Assembly (NCBI GenBank): GCA_948616425.1
Contig: CAPGBJ010000020.1
Span: 25,708 to 89,707, forward strand
DNA: 64,000 nucleotides
Reading direction: 5' to 3'
Origin: an uncultured Oscillospiraceae bacterium
GTDB lineage: Bacteria; Bacillota; Clostridia; Oscillospirales; Oscillospiraceae
Shown: positions 34,947 to 44,218 of the stretch, in pieces
How positions within the stretch are numbered: the first letter of the stretch is position 1
Layout: every line of letters begins with the position of its first letter
The notes under the pieces: generated by a model
The model's input: only the letters and a program-made list of their open reading frames with translations
What the model was told of the DNA's origin: nothing
Databases searched by the model: none
Program-made: the position numbers and the translations under genes

Positions 34947-35747
34947 CTATCTGCGCTTTTGACGGGGCTCCTGTCTGTGCTGAATGCCCAGCTGGGCGGC
35001 ATAGGGGGCCGCCTCTGCCCAGGGGGCCAGGAAGGTGTGAATATTCAGCTTGTGGGCCACCTCCACCTTTCGGCGCATGGTATCTCCGTCGTCGAACAGA
35101 ACGAAGTGGGCCCCGTTATCCCGACTCATGTATGTGAAGTACCGGGCACACAGCTCCCCAGAAAAGAAGACGGAGGGGGACAGGCGGGAGACCAGCTCCT
35201 CCAGCTGCTTTGGGGTGAGAGGCTGGCCGCTGCCGGTGGGGGAGGGGAGGAAGAAGTCCTCCGCCCGCTTCTCCAGGGCCAGGACGACCCGGCTCTCCCC
35301 AAACCGCTCTAGAGCCTCCTCCAATCTGCGTTGGAGGGAGCCGCCAGACAGGGCGGAAGGGATCATCACCCTGGCGTGTGGGGCGCGGGAGGCGTACCGC
35401 TCCGGGACATAGAGACTCCAGCCCCGGCGGGTGAACGACTCGTCCAGGGCGGCGGCAATCTGTTCCAGCGGCGGAAGACGGCTCTCAAAGTCCAGAATAG
35501 CGCCCGAGAACCCCCTGACCTGGCATTCGCGAAGAATCTCCTGGCAGAGGGGGGCGGTGGAACCCAGACTGTCAAAGTCTCGGTCGTCCACCACCATCAG
35601 TCCGCCCCTGGGGGTGGTGCTGTCCGCCCGAAACAGGTGGGGGCCCGGTCCCAGGCGGTAGGCCAGGTGGGCGGGGGTGACTCGCCAGCCCTGGAGCGCG
35701 GGCAGCTGCCGAGGCGGTAACATAATAATAAAGGTGTCCTGCGTCAT
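34947..35747 (-). CDS. Hypothetical protein, TIM-barrel (GH18-like) features
   Basis: 266 residues, no signal or membrane segment. GFSGAILDFESRLPPLEQI (about residues 79-97) resembles the fourth strand of GH18 barrels (DGxDxDxE), though only one Asp-Phe-Glu is kept. RRGWSLYVPERYA and SVFFSGELCARYFT would suit later strands. The C-terminus is very basic (QHRQEPRQKRR). I do not recognise a named family; a catalytically weakened glycosidase-like fold is inference. It stands alone, with no clear operon partners. Confidence 0.5.
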   Translation of the reverse strand: MTQDTFIIMLPPRQLPALQGWRVTPAHLAYRLGPGPHLFRADSTTPRGGLMVVDDRDFDSLGSTAPLCQEILRECQVRGFSGAILDFESRLPPLEQIAAALDESFTRRGWSLYVPERYASRAPHARVMIPSALSGGSLQRRLEEALERFGESRVVLALEKRAEDFFLPSPTGSGQPLTPKQLEELVSRLSPSVFFSGELCARYFTYMSRDNGAHFVLFDDGDTMRRKVEVAHKLNIHTFLAPWAEAAPYAAQLGIQHRQEPRQKRR

Positions 35748-36163
35748 GGCGTATCCCCCTTGTCCAAAGCGTTTCCCTGTGATATACTACGCTGTACAGT
35801 GTATGAAACCGGCTGGGAAATTAGAACATGGGACGGCTAGGCGCTGTTAGAAAAATGGAACTATGCCCAACGGCGAGAAATTTTTTCGCCAGAGGAAGCC
35901 AATTTGACGCAGGAATACTGGATGTATTTCAAGGAAAATTGGCAAAGCATGGCGGAAAAAGAGCCGGCGTTGGGGCATGTTACCATGTTTCAAACAAGCC
36001 CTAGGCGCCGTTTATAACATAGCAATGTGGTCAACCGCGAGGCGTTTTGGTGCAGACAGAGCCAACCGGCCTCTAGAGCGAAATCCGCAGCGCGGGCGCT
36101 ATCGGAAGAGGGCGGCCGCGGCAGCCTGGGTTTCTGCGCACGACGAGACAAGGAGAACAGAAC
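35748..36163. other. Interval with a decayed coding fragment
   Basis: 416 bases. The frame 35841-36017 is open without a start and encodes a protein-like stretch (WNYAQRREIFSPEEANLTQE...), probably the remnant of a lost gene. AAGGAG near 36150 is the ribosome site of the next gene. Nothing else seen. Confidence 0.4.
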
Positions 36164-36670
36164 ATGTCTTTATCGCTGATACCTCGGGGGGTCTACCCCT
36201 CGGTGAGAGATATCTCCCCCAAAGCACTGGCAGAAAAGGGAATACGGCTGGTACTGGCCGACCTGGACAACACCCTGGCGCCCTACAAAGTGACACAGCC
36301 GTCTGCGGAGGTTGTCGCCTGGAAGGAGGCGCTGGAGGCCAACGGAATTCAGCTCTTTCTGCTGTCTAACAGCCGCAGGCCGGGGCGGGCCCAGAAATTC
36401 GCGGAGCAGCTGGGGGTCCCCTACCAGGGGCACTCGGGGAAACCGAAGCGGGCGGGCTACCTCCGGGCTATGGAGCGCATGGGCAGCACACCCGCCCAGA
36501 CTGTTATGGTGGGGGACCAGATTTTTACAGATATCTTGGGGGCCAACAACGCCGGGGTGACCCCTCTGCTGGTCCGGCCTATCCGCCTGGCGGGCAACCC
36601 TGGGCGGTACCTCCGCTACGCGGTGGAGACGCCCTTCCGGCTTTTGGGGAGCGGGAGGCCCTTCCTATGA
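36164..36670 (+). CDS. yqeG: YqeG-family HAD phosphatase
   Basis: 168 residues. HAD motif I is LADLDNTLAPY (residues about 30-40), motif II FLLSNSRRPG, motif III near GHSGKPKRAGYLRAM and motif IV MVGDQIFTDILGANNAG. It belongs to the YqeG/IIIA phosphatase family related to mitochondrial phosphatidylglycerophosphatase; the substrate in Firmicutes is not settled. It overlaps the endonuclease gene by 4 bases. Confidence 0.88.
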   Translation: MSLSLIPRGVYPSVRDISPKALAEKGIRLVLADLDNTLAPYKVTQPSAEVVAWKEALEANGIQLFLLSNSRRPGRAQKFAEQLGVPYQGHSGKPKRAGYLRAMERMGSTPAQTVMVGDQIFTDILGANNAGVTPLLVRPIRLAGNPGRYLRYAVETPFRLLGSGRPFL

Positions 36671-37530
36671 AGGCGAAATTTGGCCCCGCGGGCAACTGCG
36701 ATAGCTTCTCCAAGGTCCACAGATCTTCTCTGGCTGCACCCAAATGGATTGCGGACTTTGGCCTTGACTGCTATGAGTACCAGTGCGGCAAGGGGGTCCA
36801 TGTGGGGAAGGAGACCGCCGTGCAGATCGGGGAAAATGCCCGGCTGGCGGGGATTGCCCTGTCCATCCACGCCCCCTACTTCATTAACCTGGCCAACCCA
36901 GAGAGTGTGATGAAGAATAACGGCTACGTACTGGCGTCGTGCGCGGTGGCGGAGTGGATGGGGGCTTCCAGGGTGGTGATCCACACCGGCGCGCTCATGG
37001 GCCGTTCCCGCCGGGAGGCGCTGGACATTGCCAAGCGGGGGATGAGGGCGCTGCTGACCGTCCGGGCCACCGCCGGTCTGGACCATATCGCCCTGTGCCC
37101 CGAGACCATGGGTAAGATCAACCAGCTGGGGGACCTGGAAGAGGTGCTGGAGCTGTGTACCCTGGACGAGGGATTGGTCCCCTGTCTCGACTTCGGCCAC
37201 CTCTACGCCCGCTCCCTGGGGGCGGACGACGGCCAGGAGGCCTTTTCCAGGATGCTGGATCGAGTGGAGGCGCGATTGGGCCCGGACCGGGCCAGAACCT
37301 TCCACAGCCACTTCTCCCATATCGAGTTCACGCCCGGGGGTGGAGAGAAGTGCCACCGCACCTTCTCCGATGACGGCGGCTACGGCCCCGACTGGGCCCC
37401 CTTGGCCGCCGAAATTGCCCGCCGGGGCTGGTGTCCCACCGTTATCTGCGAGTCGGCCGGCACCCAGGCGGAGGACGCGTCTGCGATGAAGAAAATCTAT
37501 GAGGAGTGTTTATTCCATGAACCACATTGA
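36667..37530 (+). CDS. nfo: Endonuclease IV-family TIM-barrel protein
   Basis: 287 residues. SIHAPYFINLANPE, VVIHTGA, CPETMGKINQLGDLEEVLEL, CLDFGHLYA, FHSHFSHIEF and ICESAGTQAEDA match the zinc-binding strands of deoxyribonuclease IV, which cuts at abasic sites in repair. The N-terminus is shorter than in E. coli Nfo, as in several clostridial forms. It is coupled to yqeG (4-base overlap) and to the peptidase gene (14-base overlap). Confidence 0.85.
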   Translation: MKAKFGPAGNCDSFSKVHRSSLAAPKWIADFGLDCYEYQCGKGVHVGKETAVQIGENARLAGIALSIHAPYFINLANPESVMKNNGYVLASCAVAEWMGASRVVIHTGALMGRSRREALDIAKRGMRALLTVRATAGLDHIALCPETMGKINQLGDLEEVLELCTLDEGLVPCLDFGHLYARSLGADDGQEAFSRMLDRVEARLGPDRARTFHSHFSHIEFTPGGGEKCHRTFSDDGGYGPDWAPLAAEIARRGWCPTVICESAGTQAEDASAMKKIYEECLFHEPH

Positions 37531-38581
37531 TAAAATTGCGGCCAAGCTGGAGGACTTTGGACTGGATGCCATGCTCATTACCAGCGAGTCCGGGGAGCGG
37601 TATGCGCTGGGTTTTCACGGGGAAGGGCTGCTGCTGGTCACTAGGGACGGGGCTCAGTACTCCACCGATGGCCGGTATATCGAGGCCGCCCGGGAGCAGG
37701 TCAGTGGGGCGGAGGTCTGCCTCACCACCCCAGAAAAAGGGCACATGGCCCTTGCCAAGGAGTACATCCAGGCCAGAGGGCTGCACAACATCGGCTTTGA
37801 GAGCGGCGCTATGACGGTGGACAGCCACCGGAAATATGTACAGGAACTGTCAGGCATCCTCACCCCCGCCCAAAAGCTGTTGGATGATCTGCGCGCCTCT
37901 AAGGATGAGGGAGAGCTTGCTCTGATGCGCCGGGCTCAGGCCATCACCGATGAGGCCTTCAGGGCCATCCTCAATTTTATCCGCCCCGGCATGACGGAGC
38001 GGGAGATTGCCGCCCGGCTGATCTATGAGCTGCTGAGCCGGGGGGGCGAAAAGGTGTCCTTTGACCCCATTGTGGCCTCTGGCACCAACGGTTCCAGGCC
38101 CCATGCCGTCCCCGGTGACCGGATGGTAGAGGAGGGGATGTTTATCACCATGGACTTTGGCTGCAAGGTGGAGGGCTACTGCTCTGACATGACCCGCACT
38201 GTGGCTCTGGGGCAGCCTACTGAGGAGATGGAGGCGGTGTATACCGCGGTTTTGGATGCCCAGAGGGCGGGCATCAATGCGGCGCGGGCCGGCGTGACCG
38301 GCAGGGAGATCGACGAGGCGGCCCGCCGAATTCTGCGGGAGGCGGGGTACGGGGAATATTTCTCCCACAGCTTCGGTCACTCCCTGGGGGTGGACATCCA
38401 CGAGGCGCCCAACGCCAGCTCTAAAGAGACCCGCCCCATGCCTGTGGGGGCGGTGATCTCCGCGGAGCCCGGTGTCTATCTGCCGGGCCGCTTTGGGGTG
38501 CGAATTGAGGATGTGCTTATTTTGAATGAGACCGGCTGCGAGGACATCACCCGGTCGCCGAAGGATTTGATTGTACTGTAG
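37517..38581 (+). CDS. M24 aminopeptidase P-family protein
   Basis: 354 residues; removes an N-terminal residue before proline. The N-terminal creatinase-like domain covers about 1-125. The pita-bread domain carries the two-metal ligands: MDFGCKVEGYCSDMTRT (two Asp), HSFGHSLGVDIHEAP (His), ISAEPGVYLPG (Glu) and VRIEDVLILN (Glu). ATG 37517 gives the normal N-terminus (MNHIDKIAAKLE); GAGGAG is about 10 bases upstream. It ends the yqeG-nfo operon. Confidence 0.9.
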   Translation: MNHIDKIAAKLEDFGLDAMLITSESGERYALGFHGEGLLLVTRDGAQYSTDGRYIEAAREQVSGAEVCLTTPEKGHMALAKEYIQARGLHNIGFESGAMTVDSHRKYVQELSGILTPAQKLLDDLRASKDEGELALMRRAQAITDEAFRAILNFIRPGMTEREIAARLIYELLSRGGEKVSFDPIVASGTNGSRPHAVPGDRMVEEGMFITMDFGCKVEGYCSDMTRTVALGQPTEEMEAVYTAVLDAQRAGINAARAGVTGREIDEAARRILREAGYGEYFSHSFGHSLGVDIHEAPNASSKETRPMPVGAVISAEPGVYLPGRFGVRIEDVLILNETGCEDITRSPKDLIVL

Positions 38582-38671
38582 CTGATCGAACCCACGGGAG
38601 GGCGCGTTGCCTTTGGCCGGGGTGTGGGAGGCGGAGAACGACATAAGGGCTGTGAGAGGAGGGGCGATTCG

Positions 38672-39187
38672 ATGGACAGAGGAGAGAGCTGTTGCTTTAC
38701 TGGGCACCGGCCTGATAAGCTGCCCTGGGGGGAGGCGGAGAGCGACCCCCGGTGTGCGCGGCTGAAGGGGAGGCTGCGTCAGGCGGTGGAGGAGGCCTAT
38801 ACGGCAGGCATCCGCCATTTTATCTGCGGCATGGCTCGGGGATGTGACTTATATTTTGCCGAAGCGGTGCTGTCCCTGCGGGACCGATGTGGAGACGTGT
38901 GTCTGGAGTGCGCCCGCCCCTGTGAGACCCAAGCGGACAAGTGGCCGAAGGGGGAGCAGGCGAGGTACCGGGCGATCCTGGACCGGTGCGACTACGAGAC
39001 CCTGGTCCAGCGCGACTACGACCGCTTCTGTATGATGCGGCGTAACCGGTATATGGTGGACCGGTCCAGCCGGATCATTGCCGTGTACAACGGGCTGCCC
39101 AAGGGAGGGACCTTCCAGACGTTGCAATATGCCATGCGAAAAGGGTTGAATACCCATATTTTGGATCTGGAGGATTGTCGCCAATGA
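38672..39187 (+). CDS. SLOG-domain protein (YpsA/DUF1273-like)
   Basis: 171 residues. CCFTGHRPDKLPWG at the N-terminus, GIRHFICGMARGCDLYFAEA, and VYNGLPKGGTFQTLQYAMRKG are the nucleotide-binding signature of the SLOG/DprA-like YpsA family. The bound ligand is unknown. ATG 38672 follows GAGGAGGGG; a longer in-frame start at 38624 lacks a ribosome site. ATGA overlap with queH indicates coupling. Confidence 0.85.
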   Translation: MDRGESCCFTGHRPDKLPWGEAESDPRCARLKGRLRQAVEEAYTAGIRHFICGMARGCDLYFAEAVLSLRDRCGDVCLECARPCETQADKWPKGEQARYRAILDRCDYETLVQRDYDRFCMMRRNRYMVDRSSRIIAVYNGLPKGGTFQTLQYAMRKGLNTHILDLEDCRQ

Positions 39188-39759
39188 ATACGCTGATGCA
39201 CATGTGCTGTGCCCCCTGCGCCAACCGACCCGTTGCCCAGCTGCGGGAGGAGGGGATTTCTGTCACCGGCTTCTGGTTTAATCCAAACATCCATCCCTAC
39301 ACCGAGTATCAGGCGCGAAAACACACGCTGGAGGACTATTCCAAAGAGGTTGGCATAAAGCTGATTATTGGCGGGACCTATGACCTGCGGCCCTTTCTCG
39401 CCGCTGTGGCGGGAGATATGGATGGTCGGTGTGCCTACTGTTACCGGGTTCGGATGGAGGAGACCGCCAAATATGCCGCAGAGAACGGCTACGACAGCTT
39501 TACCACCTCCCTGCTCATCTCCCCCTATCAGAATCACGAGGCCATTGCCGCAGTGGCCCGGGAGATGGGGAGACAGTACAAGGTGGACTTCCTCTACCGG
39601 GACTTTCGGCCTGCGTTTCAGGCTGGGCAGCAGTTTGCCCGGGAGCATGGCTTCTATATGCAGAAGTACTGCGGCTGTATTTTCAGTGAGGAGGAGCGTT
39701 ACCTAGCCCATAAACGTAGAAAAAAGGCGGCTGCAGCCCCGTGCAGCCGACAGCCCTGA
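39184..39759 (+). CDS. queH: Epoxyqueuosine reductase QueH
   Basis: 191 residues. Catalyses the last step of queuosine formation in tRNA wobble positions. Fe-S and metal cysteines are visible: HMCCAPCANR at the N-terminus and DGRCAYCYRVRME, then YMQKYCGCIFSEEER. Further family marks are WFNPNIHPYTEYQARK and TSLLISPYQNHE. It overlaps the SLOG gene at ATGA. No other queuosine gene is nearby. Confidence 0.9.
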   Translation: MNTLMHMCCAPCANRPVAQLREEGISVTGFWFNPNIHPYTEYQARKHTLEDYSKEVGIKLIIGGTYDLRPFLAAVAGDMDGRCAYCYRVRMEETAKYAAENGYDSFTTSLLISPYQNHEAIAAVAREMGRQYKVDFLYRDFRPAFQAGQQFAREHGFYMQKYCGCIFSEEERYLAHKRRKKAAAAPCSRQP

Positions 39760-39840
39760 AGAGATGAGGGCCAATGGATGGCCCAGGCAACTGGCGCAGA
39801 TATCGGCTGTGCACGCCAAGACTGATACGCATAACAGAGC

Positions 39841-39886
39841 GGTCCCCCGCCTTCCGGACGATATACTGTCCGATAGGCGGGGGACC
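39841..39886. terminator. Long hairpin between convergent operons
   Basis: An 11-bp perfect outer stem (39841-39851 with 39876-39886) and a 5-6 bp inner stem, between queH and the leftward cluster. No T run, but placed where a shared terminator is expected. Confidence 0.55.
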
Positions 39887-39935
39887 ATGTTCTAGACGGT
39901 TGAGACTGTTTTAACCTTCAGGATGGGGGATGAGT

Positions 39936-41054
39936 TTACAATATGGAGCGCAGCAGGGCGGTGACAGTCTCCTGATTCATCACAGCGGGGGTCAACTGAA
40001 TGATAGCGGCCCCCAGGCCCACCTGGGCGATGTGTTCCAGGGCGTCCTCCTGGACGCCCAGCTGGCTGAGCCGGACAGGCATATTCATAGAGACCATCAG
40101 CGCCTCCACCGCGGCGGCAAACTGGGGGATGCTCTCATAGCCCAGAGCGGAGCACAGGCGGTCCATCTTCTCCTGAGCCCCCTGGCCGCTGATGCGAATA
40201 AAGGCGGGCAGGGTGATGGAACAGGCAGTGCCGTGGCTGGCGCCGTACTCGGTGGTCAGGGGGAAGCTGACAGCGTGGATGCCGGTGGTCCGAGTCTGGC
40301 TGAAGGCCACGCCGGCCAGCAGACTGGCCAGCTGCATATTCTCTCGGGCAACCTCGTCGCTCCCCTTGTCATAGACGGCTTTGATGTTGGCCAGCACCAG
40401 CCGCATGGCCTCCACCGCCAGGGCGTCACAGATGGGTTGAGACTCCTTGTTCCAATAGGCCTCGATGGCGTGGCAGAAGGCGTCCATGCCGGTAGAGGCG
40501 GTGACGGCGGGGGGGAGGGAGTAGGTCAGTTCCGGGTCCAGAAGGGCCACGTCGGGCCAGAACTGGTCGGTGACAAAGGGCATCTTGATGCCCTTCTTCT
40601 TGTTGGTGAATACCCCCACATTGGTCACCTCACTGCCGGTGCCGGCAGTGGTGGGGATGCAGATCAGGCGGACGGTACGGGGGGACAACGTCCGGGTTCC
40701 GCCGCTGTAGTAGTCGTAGATGCTGCCCTCGTCCCCGGCCAGACAGGAGACAATTTTGCTCACATCCATGGAGCTTCCGCCCCCGATGCCTACCACCGTC
40801 TGGGCCCCCAGGGCCCGAGCGGCGGCGGCGGCCTCATCCACACTTTCACAGGAGGGATTTGGCTCGATGGCGTGGAAGTAGGACACGGTGCAGCCCTCCA
40901 GATTGTCGCCAATCTTCTGGGCGGCGCCGCTTTGGTAGAGGAAGGGGTCGCAGATGATCAGTACCCGGTCGCCTTGGACATATTGTTTGAGCCGGGCGGT
41001 GCTGCCCTTTCCCAGGACGACGCAGGAGGGCATACAGTAGGAAAATTCAGTCAT
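39936..41054 (-). CDS. Iron-type alcohol dehydrogenase
   Basis: NAD(P)-dependent oxidoreductase of the Fe-ADH (group III) family, 372 residues. [14 protein letters not shown] binds the nucleotide; the metal ligands are the Asp in [11 protein letters not shown] context and His residues in [25 protein letters not shown]. Start ATG 41054 ([10 protein letters not shown]) fits the family; an in-frame ATG at 41075 is longer. It is the last gene of the 12-gene cluster and overlaps the DMT gene by 8 bases. Probably interconverts an aldehyde or ketone product of the pathway and an alcohol. Confidence 0.88.
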   Translation of the reverse strand: MTEFSYCMPSCVVLGKGSTARLKQYVQGDRVLIICDPFLYQSGAAQKIGDNLEGCTVSYFHAIEPNPSCESVDEAAAAARALGAQTVVGIGGGSSMDVSKIVSCLAGDEGSIYDYYSGGTRTLSPRTVRLICIPTTAGTGSEVTNVGVFTNKKKGIKMPFVTDQFWPDVALLDPELTYSLPPAVTASTGMDAFCHAIEAYWNKESQPICDALAVEAMRLVLANIKAVYDKGSDEVARENMQLASLLAGVAFSQTRTTGIHAVSFPLTTEYGASHGTACSITLPAFIRISGQGAQEKMDRLCSALGYESIPQFAAAVEALMVSMNMPVRLSQLGVQEDALEHIAQVGLGAAIIQLTPAVMNQETVTALLRSIL

Positions 41055-41988
41055 GGCTAGATGCTTCCTTTCCAATGAAGTTCTGCGTGTGGGCCGCCTG
41101 GCGCCGATTGTGGACCATCAGGATACACAGCGCGCCCGACAGCACAATGACAAAGCCAGCCAGCTGGACGGGGGACATGCCGTCTCCAAATAGGAGCAGG
41201 CCCAGCAGTGCTGCCACCAGGGGCATCAGCAGCAGGATGACCTTGACCAACCAGACAGGGTTGCGGCGCAGATCGTAGTAGTAGACGATGTAGATTAGCG
41301 TCTGCCCCAGCCCGGAGAGGAGCAGCGCCAGGGTGAGTCCCTGGTTTCCAACGATATCTCCCAGTTCTCGAATCTGGCGGGTGAATCCGGCCGCGGCCAG
41401 AAAAAGGATCAGGGTGATCAGATTGTTGTAGTAGGCAATGACATTGTCACTGGCTGGGTTGACCGGGTGGCGCTGGGCCTCTTTGATAAGAAATGCGTTG
41501 ATGGATACAAACAGAGCACTGAGGATAAAGAACACATTGCCCACATTGAACAGATCCAGGTGGGAAAAATCAATCTCCAGTACCAGAAAGACGCCAAACA
41601 GCATGACCAGGCTCAGCCCCCAGTCCAGGGCGGTGAAACGCTCGTGATATACTAGGACAGAGATCAGATTGACAAAGAGAATGTCGCACTTGAGAAGGGC
41701 GGTCCCGATTCCGGCAGGGGAGAGCTGGAGTCCGATAAAGGCAGTGGTGTCCAGCAGAAAGCCCATCAGGCCAATCAGACACAGCCATTTCCACACATGC
41801 TGTATCCGAAACAGGCTTTTCAACTCGCCCCGGGCCGCCATCACCCCGGTGAGCAGCACCAGTGTGATGGTGCGGATGACGATCCCCACAGAGAAGACGG
41901 ACATAACAGCCAGCGCCTCGTGGGAGGCTACATAGTAGCTGCCCCAGATGACCGGCAGGGCCAGAAGAGGAAGAAGGTTTGTTTTCAT
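41047..41988 (-). CDS. DMT-family (EamA) permease
   Basis: 313 residues, ten predicted helices in two EamA repeats, beginning [20 protein letters not shown]. The family exports or imports small metabolites. It sits between the two dehydrogenases in the same operon, so it may move a pathway intermediate or end product; direction is unknown. Confidence 0.8.
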   Translation of the reverse strand: MKTNLLPLLALPVIWGSYYVASHEALAVMSVFSVGIVIRTITLVLLTGVMAARGELKSLFRIQHVWKWLCLIGLMGFLLDTTAFIGLQLSPAGIGTALLKCDILFVNLISVLVYHERFTALDWGLSLVMLFGVFLVLEIDFSHLDLFNVGNVFFILSALFVSINAFLIKEAQRHPVNPASDNVIAYYNNLITLILFLAAAGFTRQIRELGDIVGNQGLTLALLLSGLGQTLIYIVYYYDLRRNPVWLVKVILLLMPLVAALLGLLLFGDGMSPVQLAGFVIVLSGALCILMVHNRRQAAHTQNFIGKEASSHD

Positions 41989-42024
41989 GGTAGATCGGGC
42001 CTGTGGCCCCCCTTTCCGCGGCAG

Positions 42025-43164
42025 TTATGGATGGACCCGACCGGATTTTGCATACTCCTCAGGGATCTCGTTGGGGAAGAAGACCACCTTGACGCAGCCC
42101 TCTTTCCGGTTGACAAAGGTGTCGATCCCGTCGGCAAAGCGGGTGAGGGGATAGGTGTGGGTGATCATCTCCTTCACCTTCAGCTGCCCGGTGGCCATCA
42201 GATTGACCACCGCTACAGTGGCGTTGGGGTTGCCCCGGCTGCCACATAGGGTCAGCTCCTTGAAGGTGACCTTCTTGATGGGGATGGGCTCCATGGTGCC
42301 CTCGGGCGGGGTGCCCAGCATGGCGATGGAACCGCCCTTGCGGACCATGTCAATGGCCTGGGTCATGGAGTTGTGGGCCCCGGAGGCCTCGCACACGTTA
42401 TCAGCACCTACGCCGTTGGTCAGCCGGAGCACCTCTTCTACGGGGTCTTGCTCCTCGAAGTTGATGGCCATGTCTTTGTCGCAGGCGCCCAGGTCCACGG
42501 CGGCCTGAAGACGGGCGCCCCGGCCCACACAGATCACATGGGCGGCGCCCAGCGCCCGGGCGATCTTCATGGCCATGAAGCCGATGGGGCCCGGGCCGAT
42601 GACGCAGTAGGTGCCGCCAGGCTTAACTCCCGCCCGCTCCAGGCCGTGGAAGGCCACGCCGGCAGTGTCGCACATGGCGGCCTCCTCAAAGGAGACGTTG
42701 TCGGGCAGCTTGGTCAGGCTGCCGCAGCTGTAACGGATGTACTGCTGATAGGCCCCCGTGGTGGTGAAGCCGTAGTGCCGGTGGCCTGTCTCGTCCTTGC
42801 CGTAGTTGAGGCACAGGGAGTAACGTCCCGCCTTGCAGTTCTCGCACACGCCGCAGCCCCGGTGGGCCTCGCCGGCCACCCGGTCGCCCACCTGCAGGTT
42901 AAAGACGCCGCTGCCCACTTTTACCACCACGCCGGCCCATTCGTGACCGATGATGAAGGGGTACTCGTCGGGGCAGTAATGGTAGGGCTTGCCCTTGAGC
43001 AACTTGGGGTCAGTGCCGCAGATGGCGATGGCCATCACCTTGACAATAACCTCTTGGAAGCCGGGGTCGTTGGGTACGGGCACGTCGTGGCGGATCTCAT
43101 ACTGGTTGTTGGTGCCGGTTAGAACGACGGCGGTCTGTTTTTCGGGTAAAACGTACGGTTCCAT
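42025..43164 (-). CDS. Zinc-dependent medium-chain dehydrogenase
   Basis: 379 residues. Catalytic zinc site CGTDPKLLKG (Cys) and GHEWAGVV (His-Glu); structural zinc cysteines CGVCENCKAGRYSLC; nucleotide fold VIGPGPIGFMAMKIARALG. Related to sorbitol, threonine and sugar-acid dehydrogenases. ATG 43164 has AGGAGG 7 bases upstream; an in-frame start at 43215 lies inside the gene before. Likely oxidises a polyol or hydroxy-acid of the pathway. Confidence 0.9.
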   Translation of the reverse strand: MEPYVLPEKQTAVVLTGTNNQYEIRHDVPVPNDPGFQEVIVKVMAIAICGTDPKLLKGKPYHYCPDEYPFIIGHEWAGVVVKVGSGVFNLQVGDRVAGEAHRGCGVCENCKAGRYSLCLNYGKDETGHRHYGFTTTGAYQQYIRYSCGSLTKLPDNVSFEEAAMCDTAGVAFHGLERAGVKPGGTYCVIGPGPIGFMAMKIARALGAAHVICVGRGARLQAAVDLGACDKDMAINFEEQDPVEEVLRLTNGVGADNVCEASGAHNSMTQAIDMVRKGGSIAMLGTPPEGTMEPIPIKKVTFKELTLCGSRGNPNATVAVVNLMATGQLKVKEMITHTYPLTRFADGIDTFVNRKEGCVKVVFFPNEIPEEYAKSGRVHP

Positions 43165-43201
43165 AGTGGTCCTCCTAATTTTTGATTGAATGATAAGAAT
43201 T

Positions 43202-44218
43202 TCAGTCTGCAACATACATCACGCACTGATTCTGTCCGTGGTTGGCAGATAGCAGACAGTCCTGCCCCTGCCAGCGGGCGACAGTGATGTTAGCGGCGGA
43301 GGCCCCGGCTTCGATGAGCTCAGTCCGGTAGGTCCCATCCTCGTAGAAGAAGCGGAAAAGGGGGGCTCTTCCCCGCCGACTGCCGCAGATGCCGCAGGGG
43401 CGCCCCCACAGGGGACCGCACCACAGGGCATGGGCGAATTCCAGGGGTTCCGGCAGGGTCCAGACAGGATGAAAGCTCCCGTCTGGCTGGCGGTGATAGA
43501 CGGTGAGGGCGGTGCCGTGGAAGGGCTCGATGGTGACCAGTTCCTCCAGTCCGTCTCCGTCCAGGTCGTACAGCCAGACCTCGCCGGCGGGGACGTGGAT
43601 AAGGGGATGGACCTCCCAACTGCAGCCGGGCGCAGCTGGGGGCAGGAGCAGGTGGACGCCCCTGTCGCTGGCCACAGCGGCTGCCGGGCGGCCGCCGAAG
43701 GTCCCTGTAAAAAAGCCGTGGTTCCGGGGCAGCCCGTCCAGTACCGATTCCAGGTGCAGGGGGGACTCCAGGTCTAGAGGGGCGACATAGACGCGGCCTG
43801 GGGAGGACCAGTCGTCCCGATTCTCTTTATGTTCGCACAGTACGGAGAGTATCAGCGCATGTCCCCCAGGGACGGGGAGAAGGCCAAAGCGGTGGAGATA
43901 GGGCAGAGAGAGAATATCTTCCTTGTTCCACGTCCCCTCCTGCCGGCCGATCCGGACCAGTTTGCTGTCGGCGGCGGCGAAGGGGGGAAAAAAGTTCTCA
44001 ATAGCCAGAAAGTCTTGGCTGTTCGGGAGGGGAACCATGGACATGGTCCCCCCTCCCATGATAGAGATCTCCTCGGGCTCCAATGTCTGGTCATCGAAGG
44101 CCAGGGCGGGCCGTGGGATCTCAGAGGCGAAGAGAAAATTTGTTTTTCCCGCGACAGGAAGGGCGCTTACCGCGTAGCACTTCTCCAGCGGGGCCAGTGG
44201 CCGTTTGCGGTAGATCAT
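43202..44218 (-). CDS. FG-GAP/VCBS-like beta-propeller protein B
   Basis: 338 residues, no signal peptide. Propeller-type repeats with one clear calcium-like loop, YDLDGDGLEELVTIEPFHG (about residues 219-237). It shares blocks with the protein at 51161-52180: LPYLHR, the SPGRVYVAPLD / HPGNIQVAPIP region after DWS, NHGFFTGTFGG / NHGFWQGTLDG, and the DxDGDG loop followed by EELVT.E.FHG. It overlaps the transaldolase gene by 4 bases, so the two are made together. No function is known to me; a cytosolic sugar-binding scaffold or enzyme is possible. Confidence 0.65.
   Translation of the reverse strand: MIYRKRPLAPLEKCYAVSALPVAGKTNFLFASEIPRPALAFDDQTLEPEEISIMGGGTMSMVPLPNSQDFLAIENFFPPFAAADSKLVRIGRQEGTWNKEDILSLPYLHRFGLLPVPGGHALILSVLCEHKENRDDWSSPGRVYVAPLDLESPLHLESVLDGLPRNHGFFTGTFGGRPAAAVASDRGVHLLLPPAAPGCSWEVHPLIHVPAGEVWLYDLDGDGLEELVTIEPFHGTALTVYHRQPDGSFHPVWTLPEPLEFAHALWCGPLWGRPCGICGSRRGRAPLFRFFYEDGTYRTELIEAGASAANITVARWQGQDCLLSANHGQNQCVMYVAD

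Noticed and set aside
33462..35312. A 616-codon open frame on the plus strand
   Set aside because: Antisense to rnfC and the 34947-35747 gene; same shadow composition.
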